DNA of 64,000 nt. Origin: Pezicula radicicola (taxonomy: Eukaryota; Ascomycota; Leotiomycetes; Helotiales; Dermateaceae). This document shows, in pieces, positions 60,133-64,000 of the stretch. The stretch lies in assembly GCA_003008705.1 (NCBI GenBank), contig PDUO01000088.1, forward strand, positions 9,123-73,122, read 5' to 3'. How positions within the stretch are numbered: position 1 is the stretch's first letter; each line of letters starts with the position of its first letter. The position numbers were made by a program, and so were the translations under genes. The notes below the pieces were generated by a model. The model ran no database searches. It saw nothing but the letters and a program-made list of their open reading frames with translations, and was not told the origin of the DNA.

Positions 60133-62985
60133 TTACACTCCAGCCTGTTCATCGGTTCTTAAACCACTGAATTCCGTTCCTTGGTTTACCGTACTCAGCC
60201 TTGCACACAGTCCCAGTAACACCACAGTTTCTGTCGCAGCATAATGGTTCAGAGCGTCCAGTAGAATCTGCAGATGTCTACCAAAGTTAAACTCACACTT
60301 CCTAATAACATCTTGCATCATTTCAAGCTGTGCCTCATCTGTTCCGCCCACTGAATCTGATGACGATGGATCTCCATGTCGGTTTTTTTCGCTCTGAAAA
60401 CGCGCCCATTGTTGCTTATTCATGCTTGCTGGCCTTTCTGTACCAGTCAGGTGGGGATCGTTCTTTTCGAGTCCTCGTGAAAGCCATGTAGTGAGAGTTG
60501 TGAAGAGGGTGCATGTATGCATCAGCTTAGAGTGTATCTGTTCAAAGTGTTAGTTTATAAGCCCTTTCCAATGACAGCTCGAGATCTAGATATATACCTT
60601 TAGGAGTTTGCTATTGGTAAGCATGCACTCTTTTAGGCAAGTGTCAAGAAAGTCGACGTGGTATTTCATAAGCTCGTCAACTGTGCTAACAGCTGGCTTT
60701 GAATCATCTTTGCTGTCTTCCTTTCCATTGAGTTTCTCCATAAGAGCTTGCCAATTTGGCTCAATAACCTCCGATGTAGAGAAATATAAGAGCTGCTGAA
60801 CAAAGAGAAGCATGCGGGCGCGTAATATGAAGACACGTCGTTTCCAGATCTCGAGTTCTCTGTTCGAACTCTTATGAGACCAGGTGGCTGCTCTATTCTG
60901 GGTTTGCCAACTCGCTACCAGCTGCTGTTCCAGATAACGCAGCGATAGAAGGTAGCGAAATAGCGCCTGGTATCTCCAAATGGTCTTTCTGCTAATTACT
61001 AACGACACTGGAAATGGCACCGAGTAATCAAGTTGTAAGGATGTAAATCCGACAGCTGCTTTTTCAGTTTCGGTTGGTTGAGAAGCTGGTTGAAGTGTTT
61101 CGCCCTGCTCCATCCCAGAGATATTAACTACTCGAGTTAAAGAATTTATTAGACTAATTTGGTTCATCTCAACCTTAATATCTTCTTTGAAAGGATCTTG
61201 AGTAGCGACACTTCCTGGTTGGCGAAGAACAAGATCTAGCAACGACTGGAGTTTGCTAGTATTGACTTTGTCCACCGGCTTTCGAAGTTCGGATGCTCCA
61301 AGCTCAAGGAAGTAAGAAAAGAAATCGGATCTATCAAGGAAGAAGTAATGTTTCAGTGAGCGTAATCTCACAGGTAGAGTATAAGTCGTGAGTAGCAGCT
61401 TCAATAAAGATTCGTTGGCATAAGCGTATGCGCTGTTGACGTTATCTAGAAATCGACTGTCGTCGAAAGACCAAGGCACATCTTTAATAGCCCTCACATC
61501 GACCCTGCCACACTCACGGACTACATTCAGATATTTCCCTGCTAGCAAAACTTTGTCTTTCACACCTTCTAGTTGTGGCGGGACATCATAACCCCGGATT
61601 GTGTACCGCCTGTCCCAGTACTCATCTGTGTAATCTTCTTCAAGCCTCTCCCGCCTAATGCTCTTCTGCTCCCGGACCAGAAACTCTGTATGGGGATCTT
61701 TGATACTCCCGTAGTGAAGCCACTCATTCAACATCATCATATATGGCCGGCTTGCATCCCGTAACAATGAAGTGAGGAGTGACCTAGCAGCAGGATCTCC
61801 AGACATTCTCTCTAGTCGTTTCGTAATCAGGCCCAAAACACCTCCACCTTTGCAAATCTTCTTGCCGGGTATGTTGGGTATGTTTCGTATGTTTCCTGGT
61901 CCAAGATCACCGCCTTCCCGTAAAGTCTCCAGAATATTCTCGATATCGTCCAAATCTCCGTCCTCTTCTAATAAAGAGTTTCGTTTCAATATCTCATGAG
62001 CTAAAGAGTATATCTGGAACATCATATGGCTTGTTGGAAGAGTGTGAAGGTTTAGGACATGTAAAGTGAACGATGAGTTCGTAAGGAATTGTGTCTCTAG
62101 CTGCGTAATCAAGATGAGATAGTCCTGTAACAGCTTCCTGATGGCGGCGCAGAGGGCGTGGTTTACGGCTCCAAATTCCTCCCTACTTTGGACCTTAACG
62201 AATGCCTCTATGGCTCCATAATAGGTAGCCATTTTCAATATTGTAGTTGTGAGATGCTGCAGACTAGGGTCTAATCCAGGTAGAATTTTGAAGCCGGGCC
62301 CGGCTAGGCGGTCTTTCTCCACAGACGGGTTATAGTATTTCGCAAACCGAATGTACTGCCCTTCATAGCCCATAAAAACCAAAAGAAGATCTTCCAATAT
62401 GGCTGCCTCCTGAACCTCTAGGGACAATTCCTGCAGAGGCCTGGGCTGCAATGACTGGGGAGCTTGAGACGCCAAGAGTGGTATAGATATTCGGGATGCT
62501 AGAGGGGCGGTCGTATGAGGTACTAAAGACGCTTCCGGATTCCATGGTACTGAACAGACATTATTAAGCGTACAGACGGAAGGTATTATTGATTATTAAA
62601 TGTGCTTACGCTGGGGAGCTTCTGGTTTGATTGCTTTTGGACGAGGGTCTCCAGAATATGCTCTACTGGCTTCACTCGGTTTTGGCCGCTCTGACTGTTG
62701 AACTGATGGTCTAGGCGGTCGTTCAGGACTTCTGGTTCTTGAAGTTAAAGTTTCCCTCGTCGTAACCTGAACCCTCTCTGTTCTTCGCTTCTCTATATCT
62801 CGCTGCGAGCTTGAAGTAGTCCTTCGATAATTCGTCTCGGCTGCAGAGGGTTGTGGGGATTGTTGTCGTCTTGAATCTCTTTCACTTCTCCTCCTATCTT
62901 GCTGCGCAGAGGGTGTACTACTATTATCATTTGCAATCTGCCGCTCAGTATGTAATGAAGGTCTGATATTGGACGAAGAAGACAT
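60133..62985 (-). CDS. Gamma-tubulin complex component 2 (GCP2/Spc97 family)
   Basis: GCP2 with GCP3 and gamma-tubulin forms the small complex that nucleates microtubules at the spindle pole body. Three exons (62985-62610, 62549-60598, 60537-60133) sum to 2733 nt, 910 residues, all phases consistent with GT-AG introns. Residues 1-125 are Ser/Arg/Pro-rich and disordered. The Spc97/Spc98 domain begins at QEAAILEDLLLVFMGYEGQYIRF. Typical blocks are LDPSLQHLTTTILKMATYY (GRIP1 part), RPYMMMLNEWLHYG, DEYWDRRYTI, PWSFDDSRFLDNVNSAYAYAN, LRSLKHYFFLDRSDFFSYFLELG and, in GRIP2, LQLDYSVPFPVSLVISRKTIWRYQALFRYL. The C-terminal exon carries an insertion rich in Ser, Asp and Lys (about 830-860). No damage seen; a conserved essential gene. 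Confidence 0.95.
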
Positions 62986-63252
62986 TACTGTGGTGGTATG
63001 TTCGAGCTGAGTTGAGTTGAATGACGCGTTTGCTCCTTCTACGACTTGCGCGTAGCGTGTTGAGGGGCTAGAGACTATTTAGGCTTAGCTTGAACATGTA
63101 CCTACGAAGGTACTAGTAACTATTCTGCCTGACATAACTCCCTGTATAGTGATGAGTAAAAACTTACCCCCGGCACCTTCGTAGTAGGTTCACTCTCAAA
63201 ATTAATGAGATACATATTAGGAGTTAACATAGAACTCTGTGTTTAAATTAAT
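62986..63252. other. Short intergenic region
   Basis: Promoter region of the GCP2 gene and 3' flank of the HNH-like gene. No clear TATA box. Confidence 0.4.
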
Positions 63253-64000
63253 TTATTTAGGAAAATCGACGTCGTCTTCAGAATCCTCTCGAATCTCAAC
63301 ACCAAGCCGGCCAAAGATGACCGCCGGGTCGTTAGTACCCTTAAATACTGAGCCCGTAAAAGGTTGGAACCCGGGAGGACGTTGCTGCTCAAGATATTGA
63401 CGCTTGATCTCCTCAAAGTCACTCTGTGCTTCTGTATCACCATTAACTGGAGTTGAAGCAGCAATAGCAGAACCAGAAGGAGTCTCTACGGGAGCAGATA
63501 TCTCAGTTGCTGTAAAGCTGTTGCGCGCACGCTTTGCAGGACACAAGTCTTCATCTGCCTCAGCTGGCACACCTGACGGCCGTTGCCGCTTTTTGGGACT
63601 TCGACTTCTTGAAGCAGAGGCTCGAGCTCGTAGCTGATCAGTGTCACAGATATCCTGTATTAGTCGCTGGCGCCCTTGTTCAGTTTGCTTTACCGTAATA
63701 ATTGCTTTATTTGTTGTAGGATTACTGAGAAATCCAGATATTGCAGGGAATATCGACCAGGCAAACCTCGCATAGAGAAACTCAGCTCGACACGACGGAA
63801 TGGGTTGTGTTCGACAATTGTGGTACAATTCACCAATATCTTCCGTCGGTTGTAGCATGTGTGTAACGAAACCATCCGCACCCGCGCTCTTTGGATATAT
63901 CACGAATTTCCGATCGTCAAAGGCTGCATGAAGGTCGGCGCGAAGGAGGAAAAGATTGGACTGGTCATTGAGGAGATTTTGAGGGTCCAATGAGGAGTCC
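63253..64000 (-). CDS. HNH-nuclease-like fungal protein, 5' end outside window
   Basis: The minus frame is open from the window edge to 63253, about 249 codons. It begins inside an HNH_2-type motif: DPQNLLNDQSNLFLLRADLH, with the Asn and His of the N-x-H part, then AAFDDRKFVIYPK. FVTHMLQPT and ELYHNCRTQPIPSCRAEFLYARFAWSIF follow, as in the large fungal HNH family. The first His lies outside the window. After about residue 115 the protein is low-complexity and basic (SASRSRSPKKRQRPS) and ends in an acidic tail (EDSEDDVDFPK). The basic stretch may be a nuclear localisation signal. The true start and any introns are beyond 64000. Confidence 0.8.
   Translation of the reverse strand, partial: DSSLDPQNLLNDQSNLFLLRADLHAAFDDRKFVIYPKSAGADGFVTHMLQPTEDIGELYHNCRTQPIPSCRAEFLYARFAWSIFPAISGFLSNPTTNKAIITVKQTEQGRQRLIQDICDTDQLRARASASRSRSPKKRQRPSGVPAEADEDLCPAKRARNSFTATEISAPVETPSGSAIAASTPVNGDTEAQSDFEEIKRQYLEQQRPPGFQPFTGSVFKGTNDPAVIFGRLGVEIREDSEDDVDFPK

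Overview
The window looks like nuclear DNA of a filamentous ascomycete (Pezizomycotina). Genes carry short introns of about 50-100 nt with GTAAGT/GTATGT donors and CTAA-type branch sites. Protein families such as HeLo-like/kinase-like, NACHT-ankyrin, BBE oxidase and UstYa-like proteins are typically fungal. AT-rich blocks and a copia element carry only transition mutations, mostly at CpA/TpG, which is the signature of repeat-induced point mutation (RIP). I cannot name the species. I recognised no rRNA, tRNA, CRISPR array or origin.

Layout. 1-0.6 kb is an AT-rich wasteland. 0.6-6 kb holds a secreted DUF7029/DUF7223-type protein, a single-pass membrane protein with two HxxHC motifs, and a small Kex2-type cysteine-rich secreted precursor with a 1-nt frameshift. 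6.3-12.0 kb is a complete but dead LTR/copia element with paired 274-bp LTRs and a target-site duplication. 12.6-20.9 kb is a metabolic island: an intact MFS sugar transporter, an intact 2OG-Fe(II) oxygenase, an intact FAD monooxygenase facing an ABM-like gene, plus a broken phytanoyl-CoA-dioxygenase-like gene and a truncated cytochrome b2 relic. 22.6-25.7 kb has two broken alpha/beta hydrolases. 27.9-29.7 kb has an intact secreted BBE-like oxidase.

31-56 kb is a graveyard. It contains an NLR-like NACHT/ankyrin relic, a subtilase with a long N-terminal region, a beta-lactamase-like hydrolase, a helical/pseudokinase protein, a Ser/Thr kinase, a second BEM1 copy, an SDR, a dimethylformamidase-like protein and a second NACHT relic. 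Nearly all are interrupted by TAG/TAA codons (often at an expected Trp or Gln) and by 1-nt shifts. Several resemble families discussed as fungal STAND/NLR immunity or incompatibility components.

58-64 kb is ordinary: an APH-family phosphotransferase, the gamma-tubulin complex protein GCP2 (three clean exons) and the end of an HNH-nuclease-like gene. The window therefore reads as an accessory, gene-decaying compartment ending at a conserved core segment near 58 kb. Splice models were built by eye. For the MFS transporter, 2OG oxygenase, BBE oxidase and GCP2 the summed exon lengths are exact multiples of three.
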